DNA of 64,000 nt from CAVVKW01 sp963761705 (GCA_963761705.1 CAVXHK010000003.1:496001-560000); one strand, 5' to 3'. Shown: positions 33,211 to 42,405, counted from the stretch's first letter. Numbers and translations are program-made. Notes: generated by a model from the letters alone, not told the origin.

Positions 33211-34512
33211 TTATCGGTCGACGATGCCGAAGAGGAGGGTGCCGGAGGAGACGACCACTCCGTTGACGAGGCATTTGCAGTCGGCTTTGCCGAGGCGCTT
33301 CTTGGCGGTGGTAAGGTTGACGTCGATGATGAGGACATCGCCGGGAAAGACGGGCTTGCGGAATTTGACGTCGTCGGCGCTCATGAAGTAGCCGATCTTC
33401 CCCTCGTTTTCGGTGCGGCGCATCATGACGATGCTGGCGACCTGAGCCATGGCTTCGACCTGGAGGACGCCCGGCATCACGGGGTGCCCGGGAAAGTGCC
33501 CCTGGAAGTAGGGTTCGTTGATGGAGACGGATTTTGTGCCGACGGCGCGGAGTTCTTCCAGTTCGACGATGCGATCGACCATGAGGAAGGGGTATCGATG
33601 GGGCAGGATCGCCATGATCTGGTTGATGTCGAGGACGTTGCCGTGGGCGATGACGGGGCGGGCGGCGGGTGCGGTGAGGGCGTCAAACTTTTTGACGATC
33701 GCGCGGGCGAGGTCGGCGTTCGCGCCGTGGCCGGGTTTGACGGCGACGACGTGGCCTTGGAGGCGGCGTCCGGCGAGTGCGAGGTCACCGATGACGTCGA
33801 GGATCTTGTGGCGGGCAAATTCGTCGGGGTAGCGGAGTGGCTCTTTGCTGAGGACGGAATCGCCGCGGGCGACGATGGCATTTTCCAGGCTGCCGCCGCG
33901 GATGAGGCCTTTGTCCATTAACGGCTGGACGTCCTCGTAGAAAACGAAGGTGCGGGCGGCGGCAATCTCGGTCTCGTAGATCTCGGGGGTGATCTCGGTG
34001 CTGTGGTATTGGGTGAAGCGACCCTCGGGACCGACCTGGGTGCAGGAGACGCGGAACTTGTCGTCGGGGAGAATCGTCAAGATCGAGCCGTTCTTGGTCT
34101 CGACGTTGATCGGCTCGGTGGGGGCAAAAACGATGCGGGCGGCGTCCTGTTCGACGGTGCCGACCTCTTTGATGATGCGGACAAATTCGCCCGCGCTGCC
34201 GTCGCAGATGGGCGGTTCGTTCGCGTCCATGTCGATGAGGCAGTTGTCGATTCCGAGGCCAGCGAGGGCGGAGAGGACGTGCTCGACGGTGTGGATCTTC
34301 GCGTTGCCTTGGATGAGGGTGGTGGCGCGCTCGACGAACTTGACGTTGGCGACGTGGGCATCGACGACGGGGGAGTCCGGCAGATCGGTGCGGCGAAATT
34401 TGTAGCCGTGGCCGACGGGCGCGGCCTGGAGGGTGATCGTGACGTCCTCTCCGGTGTGGAGGGAGCTGCCGGTGAGGCTGGCGGGGGCGGCGAGGGTGCG
34501 TTGTTTTTCCAC
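33211..34512 (-). CDS. lpxC-fabZ: Bifunctional LpxC deacetylase / FabZ dehydratase
   Basis: A 433-residue fusion. The N-terminal part (about residues 1-275) is the zinc-dependent UDP-3-O-acyl-GlcNAc deacetylase LpxC, with the zinc histidines in IHTVEHVLSALAGLGIDN and FARHKILDVIGDLALAG and the DGSAGEF segment. The C-terminal part (about 290-433) is FabZ, 3-hydroxyacyl-ACP dehydratase, with the catalytic His in MAILPHRYPFLMVDRI and the GHFPGHPVMPGVLQVEAMAQ segment. It links the committed step of lipid A synthesis to fatty acid elongation; such fusions are known in Bacteroidota and relatives. It starts GTG at 34512 with AAGGA six bases before. lpxA follows downstream. Confidence 0.95.
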   Translation of the reverse strand: MEKQRTLAAPASLTGSSLHTGEDVTITLQAAPVGHGYKFRRTDLPDSPVVDAHVANVKFVERATTLIQGNAKIHTVEHVLSALAGLGIDNCLIDMDANEPPICDGSAGEFVRIIKEVGTVEQDAARIVFAPTEPINVETKNGSILTILPDDKFRVSCTQVGPEGRFTQYHSTEITPEIYETEIAAARTFVFYEDVQPLMDKGLIRGGSLENAIVARGDSVLSKEPLRYPDEFARHKILDVIGDLALAGRRLQGHVVAVKPGHGANADLARAIVKKFDALTAPAARPVIAHGNVLDINQIMAILPHRYPFLMVDRIVELEELRAVGTKSVSINEPYFQGHFPGHPVMPGVLQVEAMAQVASIVMMRRTENEGKIGYFMSADDVKFRKPVFPGDVLIIDVNLTTAKKRLGKADCKCLVNGVVVSSGTLLFGIVDR

Positions 34513-34548
34513 TGAATCCTTGAGTTGGAGACGATCCCGGCAGGACGT

Positions 34549-35073
34549 TTACCCTTCGGAAGCAGAAGATTCTTTGTGACCGAGGAGGATGAGGTCGAGA
34601 TATTTCTGGTTCCCGGCACGGAGGCGATTGACCAGTGAACGACCGATGGCGGCCAGGAGGTGGATGGCGGCCCCGGGTTTGACCCCGGCGAGGACGCCGA
34701 GGACCATGCGGCTGATCTGCAGGGTCTGCGTGGGTTCCATCGCGACGACGGACGCCGAGCGGGGGCCGTCGTCGACGAGGGCCAGTTCACCGAAAAAGTC
34801 GCCGCTGGCGAGTTCCGCGAGTTCGACGTCGCGGTCCTGCCCGGAGTAGTAGACGCGGACTCGGCCGCTGATGATGACATACATGCAGTGACCGGCGGCC
34901 TCACCCTGGGTGACGATTTTCTCGCCCTCGGCGTAGTTCACTGCGTCGCAGAGGTTGAGGACGGCAGAGAGCTCGTCCTCCTTGAAGCCGGCGAAGAGGC
35001 GAAACTTCGACAGTACTTCGCTCTGGCAGGTCGGTTTGTCGGGGGGATCGCAGGGCGGTAGGGAGTCAGGCAT
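34549..35073 (-). CDS. Cyclic-nucleotide-binding-domain protein without DNA-binding domain
   Basis: A 174-residue protein with one cyclic-nucleotide-binding fold: KFRLFAGFKEDELSAVLNLC at its start, EGEKIVTQGEAAGHCMYVII, and the phosphate-binding cassette GDFFGELALVDDGPRSASVV, in which the Glu and Arg that contact cyclic nucleotides are both kept. The C-terminal 40 residues form a helix but no helix-turn-helix is present, so it is not a CRP-type regulator. Its start overlaps the end of the ABC ATPase gene by eight bases, so both are cotranslated. A role in sensing or in targeting a partner is possible but unproven. Confidence 0.85.
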   Translation of the reverse strand: MPDSLPPCDPPDKPTCQSEVLSKFRLFAGFKEDELSAVLNLCDAVNYAEGEKIVTQGEAAGHCMYVIISGRVRVYYSGQDRDVELAELASGDFFGELALVDDGPRSASVVAMEPTQTLQISRMVLGVLAGVKPGAAIHLLAAIGRSLVNRLRAGNQKYLDLILLGHKESSASEG

Positions 35074-35734
35074 GGGTGATGCGGCCGTCGAGTAGCTGGA
35101 TTCGGCGAGGAGCCAGGTTGGCGACCTCTTCGCTGTGGGTCACCATAAGCATCGTGGCCAGATTTTTGGAAGCGACTTTTGTGAGCGTGTCGAGGACGCG
35201 ATGGGCATTGGCGGTGTCGAGGTTGCCGGTGGGTTCGTCGGCGAGGAGGAGGGTGGGTCGGTGGACGAGGGCGCGGGCGATGGCGGCTCGCTGCATTTCG
35301 CCGCCGCTGAGTTGGTGGGGAAAATGACCGGCGCGGGGGGCGAGGCCGACGAGGTCGAGGAGGGAGGCGGCGCGGTCGCGCATCTCGGCGCGGGGGGTGC
35401 CCTGAAGGAGGAGGGGGAGTTCGACGTTCTCGGCGATGGTCATGGCCGGGAGGAGGTTGAAGAATTGAAACACGATGCCGAGGTGGTGGCGGCGGTAGTC
35501 TGTGAGGCGGGCTTCGGTGGCGGCGTGGAGCGGAAAGTCGCCGACGGTGATCTCGCCCGAGTCTGGGTGGTCGAGGCCGCCGAGGAGATTGAGGAGGGTG
35601 CTCTTTCCGCAGCCACTGGGACCGGTGACGGCGACGAACTCGCGGTCGGCGATCGTGAGCGTGAGGTCGTCGAGGGCGCGGACCTCAGCGGTGCCGGTGC
35701 GGTAGGTGCGGGTGACGTGGGTGAGGGTGATCAA
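35066..35734 (-). CDS. ABC transporter ATP-binding protein, LolD/MacB type
   Basis: A 222-residue ATPase with Walker A GPSGCGKST, the signature LSGGEMQRAAIARAL, Walker B LLLADEPTGNLD and the H-loop VTHSEEVA. The sequence ITLTHVTRTYRTGTAEVRAL is typical of the LolD/MacB/FtsE group, which works with permeases of the MacB-FtsX fold in lipoprotein release or export. No permease gene is adjacent; a cyclic-nucleotide-binding protein overlaps its end instead. So the partner is encoded elsewhere and the LolD name is not claimed. It is divergent from the pseudouridine synthase gene. Confidence 0.88.
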   Translation of the reverse strand: MITLTHVTRTYRTGTAEVRALDDLTLTIADREFVAVTGPSGCGKSTLLNLLGGLDHPDSGEITVGDFPLHAATEARLTDYRRHHLGIVFQFFNLLPAMTIAENVELPLLLQGTPRAEMRDRAASLLDLVGLAPRAGHFPHQLSGGEMQRAAIARALVHRPTLLLADEPTGNLDTANAHRVLDTLTKVASKNLATMLMVTHSEEVANLAPRRIQLLDGRITHA

Positions 35735-35796
35735 GGTTTTGAAGTTCCGAAGTTTTGAGGTTTTGAAGTCCCGGGGTTGGTGAGCTTATTCGAGTT

Positions 35797-36525
35797 GTGA
35801 GTTTTACGGTTGTGGATGAGACGGAGGAACTGCTCGTTGTCGACAAGGCAGCGGGGGTGCTGATTCATCCGACGAAGCCGGGCGGGCCACGGACTCTGTG
35901 GGACGATGCGCGGGATCTGTTGGGTTACGAGATCGCGAACGGGGGGCAGGTGTCGATCATCAACCGCTTGGACCGGGAGACGAGTGGCCTCGTGTTGCTG
36001 GCGAAGACGCCGGGGGCGGCGCGGGAGGCGGCGATGGCGATGGCGGCGGGGAGGGTGCGGAAGGAGTATTTGGCGCTCGTTTTTGGCTGGCCGGAATGGG
36101 AACGGCTGGAGGTGGATGCACCGTTGCTGCGGCTTGGGGAGGTGGCGGAGTCGCGGATCTGGTTGAAGCGGGGGGTGAACGCGGCCGGGGCGGAGGCGCG
36201 GACGGGATTTGAGGTCGTCGAGCGAGCCGAGTGGCCGGGGGGACGCCGGGTGGCGCTCGTGCGGGCGAGGCCGGTGACGGGGCGGACGCATCAGATCCGG
36301 GTGCATCTGGCGCACGTCGGGTTCCCGGTGGTGGGGGACAAGATCTACGGACCGGATGAGGGGTGGTACTTGCGCTTTATCGAGGGTGGGTGGACGGACG
36401 AGATGGCGGCGGCGCTTTGGCTGCCGCGGCACGCCTTGCACTCGGCGACGCTCGGGGTGACGTGGCGGGGAGCGTACCGGGAGTGGCGGGGGGCAGCGGT
36501 TGGCGCGGGGGTGAGCGACTGGTGA
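35797..36525 (+). CDS. RluA-family RNA pseudouridine synthase
   Basis: A 242-residue pseudouridine synthase of the RluA type without an S4 domain. The catalytic aspartate is in SIINRLDRETSGLVLLAKT, and the C-terminal RPVTGRTHQIRVHLAHVGFP is the second family signature. It would convert uridine to pseudouridine in rRNA or tRNA; the target base cannot be told. GTG at 35797 is the start, as conserved sequence (LLVVDKAAGVLIHPT) begins about 12 residues later. The upstream gap is built of short-period AT-rich repeats (TTTTGAAGT units at 35735-35770). Confidence 0.87.
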   Translation: MSFTVVDETEELLVVDKAAGVLIHPTKPGGPRTLWDDARDLLGYEIANGGQVSIINRLDRETSGLVLLAKTPGAAREAAMAMAAGRVRKEYLALVFGWPEWERLEVDAPLLRLGEVAESRIWLKRGVNAAGAEARTGFEVVERAEWPGGRRVALVRARPVTGRTHQIRVHLAHVGFPVVGDKIYGPDEGWYLRFIEGGWTDEMAAALWLPRHALHSATLGVTWRGAYREWRGAAVGAGVSDW

Positions 36526-36545
36526 GTGGTCTTAGGCTCCCTCGC

Positions 36546-37169
36546 TTACGGACGTTTACCGCGGCGTTCGTTGGCGATGCCTCGGGCGATGGCGTCGGCG
36601 ATGCGCTGGCGGCCCCGGCTGCTTTGCGCGGCGGCGTTGTCGTTCGGGCTGGAGACGAACGCGCATTCAACGAGGATCGCGGGGCGGTAGTTTTTTCGAA
36701 GAACGTAAAAGCCGCGATTCTTCACGCCGCGGTCCTTGGTGCTGTAGGCTTTGAGCATCTCCCCCTGAACGTTGCGGGCGAGACGCTCGGAGCGCTCGGA
36801 GTGATAGTAGGTCTCGATGCCTTGGGCGGAGCGGTAGGGAGCGTAGTTGTAGTGGACGCTGACAAAGATGGTGTTGCGGGTGCGATTCGAGAGTTTTGTT
36901 CGTTCGCTGAGGGCGATAAATTCGTCGGAATCGCGGGTCATGATGACTTTGAATCCACGCCACCAGAGGGCGTTGCGAAGGCGTTTGGAGGTGTCGAGTG
37001 CGAGGTCCTTTTCGTATTGTCCGCTGAGGGGGCGGGCTCCGCGGTCGTGGCCCCCGTGGCCGGCGTCGACGATGACGGTGTCAAAGTCTCCCGCGCCTTG
37101 CAGGCCGACGCAGCTCGTGAAGAGCTGGGCGAGGAGGGCCAGAGCGAGGAGGCTGATCGCGTTTTTCAT
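36546..37169 (-). CDS. N-acetylmuramoyl-L-alanine amidase, probable lipoprotein
   Basis: A 207-residue zinc amidase of the Amidase_3 type that cuts the peptide stem from peptidoglycan. The signal sequence (ISLLALALLAQLFTSCVG) ends in a probable lipidation cysteine. The domain has the zinc ligands in IVDAGHGGHDRGA, in SVHYNYAP, and the catalytic/ligand glutamate in ILVECAFVSSPND. It lacks a separate binding domain. ATG at 37169 is chosen; a longer frame upstream runs antisense to hisF and is not credible. It is divergent from hisF with a 99-base gap that must hold both promoters. Confidence 0.9.
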   Translation of the reverse strand: MKNAISLLALALLAQLFTSCVGLQGAGDFDTVIVDAGHGGHDRGARPLSGQYEKDLALDTSKRLRNALWWRGFKVIMTRDSDEFIALSERTKLSNRTRNTIFVSVHYNYAPYRSAQGIETYYHSERSERLARNVQGEMLKAYSTKDRGVKNRGFYVLRKNYRPAILVECAFVSSPNDNAAAQSSRGRQRIADAIARGIANERRGKRP

Positions 37170-37268
37170 GGTCGGTTTGCGGGCGTTGCGCGGAGGGTAG
37201 TGCGGCGGAGGGGCAACGCAACAATTTTGGACTAGGGTTTCGGCGGGGCGGGCGGCAGGGTGGAGAGC

Positions 37269-38036
37269 ATGCTTGGTAAACGCGTGATTCCGTGTCTGGA
37301 CGTGACCGGAGGCCGAGTGGTGAAGGGGACAAAATTTCTCGACTTGCGCGACGCCGGGGACCCGGTGGAGTGCGCGAAGGCGTACGACGCTCAGGGGGCG
37401 GATGAGTTGGTGTTTCTTGACATCACGGCCTCGAGCGATGCGCGGGCGACGATGGTCGATGTCATCGAAAAGACCGCCGAGCAGTGTTTTATGCCGCTCA
37501 CCGTGGGTGGCGGGATCCGGGTCGTCGAGGACGTCCGGACGATGCTGCTGGCGGGGGCGGACAAGGTGAGCGTGAACACGGCAGCCATCCGTGATCCTTC
37601 GTTTGTGCGGCGGGCGGCGGACCTCTTTGGGTCGCAATGCATCGTCGTGGCAATCGACGCGAAGCGGAACGTGGATGGCTCCGGGTGGACGGTCTACACC
37701 CACGGCGGCCGGAACGCGACGGAGCTGGACGCGGTGGCTTGGGCGGCGGAGGTCGCGCGACTCGGGGCGGGGGAAATTTTGCTCACGAGCATGGACGCGG
37801 ATGGGACGGGAGGCGGGTATGATCTCGGGCTGACGCGGGCGGTTAGCGAGGCGGTGGAGGTGCCGGTGATCGCGAGCGGGGGTGCTGGGTCGATCGATCA
37901 TCTGGTGGAGGTGCTGGACGCGGGCAAGGCGGACGCGGTGCTGGCGGCGACCATTTTTCACTTCGGGGAATTTACGGTCGGCGACGTGAAGCGAGAACTC
38001 GCCGGACGCGGGGTGCCGGTGCGGATGGTGGGTTAG
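37269..38036 (+). CDS. hisF: Imidazole glycerol phosphate synthase subunit HisF
   Basis: The cyclase subunit of IGP synthase in histidine synthesis, 255 residues, a TIM barrel with two phosphate-binding halves. Visible are CLDVTGGRVVKGTKFLDLRD with the catalytic Asp11, the ELVFLDITASSDAR strand, the VAIDAKRNVDG segment with the second catalytic Asp, and IASGGAGSIDHLVE. ATG at 37269 is preceded by GGTGGAG, one of the few clear Shine-Dalgarno sequences in the window. The partner hisH is not nearby; hisI is at 61262. PRPP from prs feeds the pathway. Confidence 0.95.
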   Translation: MLGKRVIPCLDVTGGRVVKGTKFLDLRDAGDPVECAKAYDAQGADELVFLDITASSDARATMVDVIEKTAEQCFMPLTVGGGIRVVEDVRTMLLAGADKVSVNTAAIRDPSFVRRAADLFGSQCIVVAIDAKRNVDGSGWTVYTHGGRNATELDAVAWAAEVARLGAGEILLTSMDADGTGGGYDLGLTRAVSEAVEVPVIASGGAGSIDHLVEVLDAGKADAVLAATIFHFGEFTVGDVKRELAGRGVPVRMVG

Positions 38037-38387
38037 GCCGGGTTTGGGGTCGCCTTTTCGCGGCGGATGATCTGAGAAGTCAGATTGATTGAATGCGAGC
38101 AGGAGTTGCTCATTCGGACGAGATCTCGGGTCTCGCGACGCGCGCCAGGCTTTGGCTCTGGTGCGCAAAGGAGGCGACCGTCAAAGCGTTCGCAGTGGCT
38201 CGGCGATGGGGAGGGCAAGGCGAGTGTCCGGGGCAAACGCGTCGTCTCGACTGCTCGAACGATCGATTGAGTTTGTCGGTGCGTCGTTGCTGCGGCAAGT
38301 GAGGTTAACTTTTCTCTCAGCGAGCCGCGGGACGTCTCGATTTTCACTTGCGAATCGCTGTAAGGAGGCTCATAACCCGCGCCTACC
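38037..38387. other. 351-bp intergenic region upstream of the Fur gene, no gene seen
   Basis: No credible coding frame is present. The region holds a 9-base-pair stem (GCGCGCCAG and CTGGTGCGC at 38140-38166, one G-U pair) without a T run, and an imperfect palindrome near 38250-38268 (CTCGAACGATCGATTGAG) that could be a protein-binding site. AAGGAGG lies at 38362-38368, about 19 bases before the fur GTG start, which is longer than the usual spacing. I could not match the region to a known RNA family. Confidence 0.5.
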
Positions 38388-38855
38388 GTGTCCCAGCCAA
38401 ACCTCGATTTCAGTGCCCAAGGTATCCTCGCTATGCTCCGCAGTCAGGGACTGCGGGTAACCCGGAGTCGGAAGGGTATCATCCAGGCGCTCTTTGCCGC
38501 GGAGCGCCCGCTTTCATTGGTGGAGATCCAGAAAAACGCGTTGGCCGAGGGTGGGATGCTGCCGGATTACGCAACGGTTTTTCGGATGATTACGCTGCTG
38601 GAGAGCCTCCGATTGGTTCATAAAGTGAACCTGCAGCGATCGTGCAGCTACTACGAGCTGACCAATCCAGCGCGGCACTACGACCACATCATCTGCACCG
38701 AGTGCGGAAGCGTTCAGGTTCTTTCGATCCCGTGTCCGGTGGCTGAGGTGGAGGCTTTGATCGAGAACGAGTTGCGATTCTCGGGCGTTCACCACTCGCT
38801 TGAATTCTTCGGACATTGCGCGGATTGCACGACGAAGCTTCGGGCCGCGGCCTAG
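38388..38855 (+). CDS. fur: Fur-family transcriptional regulator
   Basis: A 155-residue metal-responsive repressor. The winged-helix half contains MLRSQGLRVTRSRKGII and PDYATVFRMITLLESLRLVHK; the dimerisation half has the metal-binding HYDHIICTECGSVQ and FFGHCADCTTKL with two CxxC pairs for structural zinc. It could be Fur, Zur or another member; residues for the regulatory site do not decide this. GTG at 38388 is used, since an ATG at about 38432 would remove the first helix. The long upstream region could carry its own operator, but no clear Fur box was identified. Confidence 0.85.
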   Translation: MSQPNLDFSAQGILAMLRSQGLRVTRSRKGIIQALFAAERPLSLVEIQKNALAEGGMLPDYATVFRMITLLESLRLVHKVNLQRSCSYYELTNPARHYDHIICTECGSVQVLSIPCPVAEVEALIENELRFSGVHHSLEFFGHCADCTTKLRAAA

Positions 38856-38908
38856 CGGGCGGATGGGGGGCGCTTGACCCGCTTTTAGGCGCTGGTATGG
38901 GTTAAGGA

Positions 38909-41314
38909 ATGAGGGGTGCGTTGGCGTGGTTGGTTTTGGCGCTTTCGGGGTCGGTGGGGTTTGGCGGGGAGATCGCGGATTTGGTTTACAGCTCCCGCGT
39001 CGCGCGAGATGAGGGGGTGCCGCAGGGACGGGTCTACAATTTGAAGGAGGCGTTGAAGTGGGAACTGGACCCCGAGGACCGGGGCTTGGTGGCCGTAGAA
39101 CTGGCGAGGTGTCTACTCGAGGCGGATCGCGAGGACGAGGCCGTCAAAGTGCTGGACGACACGGAATTGGCTGCGGGGACGGAAGTAAAGTTTTGGCTGG
39201 CTCAGGCACTCGCCCAGGCGCGGGAATACGAGCGGGCGCTGGCGTTGTATTCTGAGGTCGCTGACGTGGAGGGTTACGCCCGCCTTGGCGAGGCGTTGCT
39301 CGGTAAAGCGAGAATGTTGGAGGCGACAGGGCGTCTCAACGAGGCGTTGATCGCGTTGGGCGCCGTGCCGAAAGAAAGTCGGGTCATTCATCCAGCGCGG
39401 CTGAGCGCGGCGGCCCTGTTGATCGACGCCGGAGGGCTGGAGCCGGCTTCTTTGGCGTTGGAGGGAATCCGCGATCCCAATCGGCGAGATGCCGCGGAGA
39501 GGCAGTATTTACGGGCACGCATCGAGCTGGAGCGCGGCGACTACGACGCCGCGTTGGCGTCCTACGGTGGTCTGGACGTCCGGAATCGTCGGCTCGCGGC
39601 TGGCACGGCCATCGGCGTCGCTGAGGCTCGCTTGCGGCAGGGAGAGGTCTCGCTCGCGGAGAGGGGGCTGGAGACTTTCATCCGGGAAAACGCCCGGAGC
39701 CCCTTCGCTAGCGATCTGATGGCAAAGCTCGATGAGATTTACGATACCTCGAGCGATCCGGTAAACGCGGAGTTGAAACGTTTTGAAAAAGACGAGCACG
39801 CGCCGCTGGCGGCTCTCGCGACGTTTTACCTCGCCCGCAACGACGAGCGGCAGGGGAAGCCCGATCGCGCAGAGCAGACTTATCGCGAATTTCTGGCTGA
39901 ACACCCGAATCACCCGTTGCGCGGCGAAGCGACGGTCCGGCTGACGAGTCTGCTGCTCGCGGACGGACAACTTGAGGCCGCCGTGCGAACGCTGGCGGAA
40001 GCTGAGGGCGAGCTCTTTGACGGGGAGATATCCGCCCGCCTGATTTTCTCACGGGGGGAGACGAATTTCCGGGCGGGGAACTACGCTGCGGCGGCCCGGT
40101 TTTTTCGGGAAGCAAGCGAGGGGCCGGATTGGTTGAGAGCCGCGGCGTTGGCGAACGCGGCCCTGGCGGCGGGCTCTTTACCCGGTGGCGGGGCGGCGGA
40201 CCTAGCCGCTCTACGCGGCGAAGATCCGCTGGAAGCAGAGTTGATCGAGCTGGAAACGGCGCTGGGTTCAAGCGGTGCGAGCAGTGGGCGCACGCTCGCT
40301 TCGCTGCGGAGACTGAGCCGGAACGCGACGAATCCAGCGGTGCGGAACCGGGCGGGACTGGGGATCGTGGAGTGGAACTGGATGAACGGAGATCGGGAGA
40401 GGGCGCGGTCGAACTTCCGCAGAATTGCGAATGACGCGACGGGCGAGCAGGCGAATTATTTCGCGATCTACGCGGCGGACGACGGAACCCCGGGCGGCGG
40501 GGAGGCGGCCCGCGCCGCGGCGGAGAGATTCGTGGCGGATTACCCGGCGTCGGAACACGTCTCGGATGTCCGGATGAAATGGGGTGAGGTGCTGGCGAGG
40601 GCGGGGGATCTCCGGGGAGCGCGCGGGCAGTTTGAACTAGCTGCGCGCGAGGCGGCGAGTGACGGGGATCGCGCAGGCGCGCTCTTTTTGGCGGCCCGGG
40701 CGGCGGGACGTCTGATTGAGCCGGCGATGTTGGAGGAGGCGGTGGAACTCTTCGAACGGGTGCGGCAGATCGACGGGCCGCTGGCGACGCGGGCTTTGCT
40801 GGAGCAAGCGCTGCTGCTCAACGCGCTGGGGCGCGCCAAAGAGGCACTGGGATTGTTTGACCAAGTGGCGGAGTCCGCGACGGATCCTCGGCTGAAGATC
40901 GCCGCGAGGTTGAAGAAGGCGGACACGCTCAGCGGGATGACGGACGAGGGGAGTGAGCGAACCGATGCGGCGATCCAAACCTGGAGGGAAGTGGCGAGGA
41001 ATCCATCGGCATCGGCGTCGGAGCGCAACGAGGCGTTGGCCAAAGCGGCCTCGGTGAATGAGCGGGCGGGGCACTTTGACCCCGCGTTGGCGGGTTATTA
41101 CGAGGTCCTCAACGCGCCACGCGACGGGGAGCCGGAGTACTTTTGGTACTACAAAGCCGGCTTCGATGCAGCGCGATTGCTTGAAGAGCGAAATCAGCTC
41201 AAGGAAGCGGGAGCCATCTACGAGAAGATGGCGGCGACGGAAGGGCCGCGGTCCGAAGAGGCAGCGGAGCGCGTAAAGCGCTTGCGGCTGGAGAACTTTA
41301 TCTGGGACAAATAG
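38909..41314 (+). CDS. Large secreted tetratricopeptide-repeat protein
   Basis: An 801-residue exported protein. A signal peptide (MRGALAWLVLALSGSVGFGG) is followed by helical repeats of the TPR type along almost the whole length, for example AREYERALALYSEVADVEGY, GKPDRAEQTYREFLAEHPNH and GRAKEALGLFDQVAESATDP, giving a long curved protein-binding scaffold. No enzymatic domain is present. It is placed 5 bases before an aminotransferase gene, but a shared function is not obvious. Such proteins commonly organise envelope complexes; the partner is unknown. Confidence 0.85.
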   Translation: MRGALAWLVLALSGSVGFGGEIADLVYSSRVARDEGVPQGRVYNLKEALKWELDPEDRGLVAVELARCLLEADREDEAVKVLDDTELAAGTEVKFWLAQALAQAREYERALALYSEVADVEGYARLGEALLGKARMLEATGRLNEALIALGAVPKESRVIHPARLSAAALLIDAGGLEPASLALEGIRDPNRRDAAERQYLRARIELERGDYDAALASYGGLDVRNRRLAAGTAIGVAEARLRQGEVSLAERGLETFIRENARSPFASDLMAKLDEIYDTSSDPVNAELKRFEKDEHAPLAALATFYLARNDERQGKPDRAEQTYREFLAEHPNHPLRGEATVRLTSLLLADGQLEAAVRTLAEAEGELFDGEISARLIFSRGETNFRAGNYAAAARFFREASEGPDWLRAAALANAALAAGSLPGGGAADLAALRGEDPLEAELIELETALGSSGASSGRTLASLRRLSRNATNPAVRNRAGLGIVEWNWMNGDRERARSNFRRIANDATGEQANYFAIYAADDGTPGGGEAARAAAERFVADYPASEHVSDVRMKWGEVLARAGDLRGARGQFELAAREAASDGDRAGALFLAARAAGRLIEPAMLEEAVELFERVRQIDGPLATRALLEQALLLNALGRAKEALGLFDQVAESATDPRLKIAARLKKADTLSGMTDEGSERTDAAIQTWREVARNPSASASERNEALAKAASVNERAGHFDPALAGYYEVLNAPRDGEPEYFWYYKAGFDAARLLEERNQLKEAGAIYEKMAATEGPRSEEAAERVKRLRLENFIWDK

Positions 41315-41319
41315 GGTTC

Positions 41320-42405
41320 ATGCCAATCACCAAAGATCACGTCAAACTCTTCATCCCGGGACCCGTCGAGGTGTCGGAAAAAACCTACGCCGCCTTTTGC
41401 AGTCCGATGATCGGACACCGGAGCGGGGATTTTAAAAAACTCTACGGCGAGATCCAGCCGCGGCTACAGGAGCTCTTCATGACGAGGCAGCCCGTCTTCA
41501 TTTCTACTTCGTCGGCCTGGGGCGTGATGGAAGGTGCGATTCGCAATCTCGTCGCGAAGAAGGTGCTCAACTGCATGTGCGGCGCGTTCTCGGACAAGTG
41601 GTTCGACGTGAGCCAGCGCTGCGGCAAGGCGGCGGAAGCGTTGCAGGTCGAGTGGGGCCAGCCCATCCTTCCCGACGCGGTCGACGCAAAGCTTGCGATC
41701 GGTGAGTTCGACGCGATCACGCTCATTCACAACGAAACGTCCTGCGGTGTTAAGAATCCGCTGAGGGAGATCGCCGAGGTGGTGCGGAAATATCCGGACG
41801 TGCTGCTCATCGTCGACACCGTGTCTTCGTTTTCGACGGAGCCGATCCCGATGGACGAGCTCGGAATTGACGTCCTGCTGACCGGTAGCCAGAAGGCGCT
41901 TGCGCTGCCGCCGGGGATGGGACTCTTCGCGGCGTCGGAGAAGGCTTTTGAGAAAGCGGCGACGATGACGGATCGCGGATATTATTTCGATTTTCTGGAA
42001 TTCCGGAAGAATCAGGAAAATGACATGACGCCAAGCACGCCGGTCATTTCGCACGTTTACGCGCTGCGCTCGAAGCTGGACGACATCTTCACCGAGGGGC
42101 TGGAGAATCGATTCTCCCGGCACGCGAGATTGAACGCGATGGTGCACGAATGGGTTCGCAAGCACGGCTTCGAATTTTTTGCCCCCGAGGGCTACCGGTC
42201 GGTGTCGCTGACTTGCGTTAGAAACAATCGCGAGGTCGACATCGCGGGGTGGATCACTCGCTTGCGCGAGAAATACCACTGCGTGATCGACGGCGGCTAC
42301 GGCAAGATCAAGGGCAAGACCTTCCGCATCTCCAACATGGGTGACGAGACCGTCGAGACCATCACGGAGCTGCTCGGTTGGCTGGACGACACGATCGAAG
42401 CGTAA
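41320..42405 (+). CDS. Class V aminotransferase (alanine-glyoxylate/serine type)
   Basis: A 361-residue PLP-dependent class V aminotransferase. It starts FIPGPVEVSEKTYAAFC, has the cofactor-contact motif HNETSCGVKNPL, the PLP-binding Asp in LLIVDTVSSFSTEP and the PLP lysine in LTGSQKALALPPG. The fit is to the alanine-glyoxylate, serine-glyoxylate or serine-pyruvate aminotransferases; the exact amino donor cannot be read. A cysteine desulfurase is excluded by the absence of its active-site loop. It follows the TPR gene by 5 bases and is followed by a REP-like hairpin, then by convergent cutA. Confidence 0.88.
   Translation: MPITKDHVKLFIPGPVEVSEKTYAAFCSPMIGHRSGDFKKLYGEIQPRLQELFMTRQPVFISTSSAWGVMEGAIRNLVAKKVLNCMCGAFSDKWFDVSQRCGKAAEALQVEWGQPILPDAVDAKLAIGEFDAITLIHNETSCGVKNPLREIAEVVRKYPDVLLIVDTVSSFSTEPIPMDELGIDVLLTGSQKALALPPGMGLFAASEKAFEKAATMTDRGYYFDFLEFRKNQENDMTPSTPVISHVYALRSKLDDIFTEGLENRFSRHARLNAMVHEWVRKHGFEFFAPEGYRSVSLTCVRNNREVDIAGWITRLREKYHCVIDGGYGKIKGKTFRISNMGDETVETITELLGWLDDTIEA

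Noticed and set aside
38140..38166. Hairpin upstream of fur as a terminator for hisF
   Set aside because: It is over 100 bases after the hisF stop and lacks a T run; recorded only as structure in an otherwise empty gap.
36546..38168. Amidase frame extended to 540 codons on the minus strand
   Set aside because: The extra 330 codons run antisense to hisF and carry no motif; the amidase signal peptide starts at 37169.
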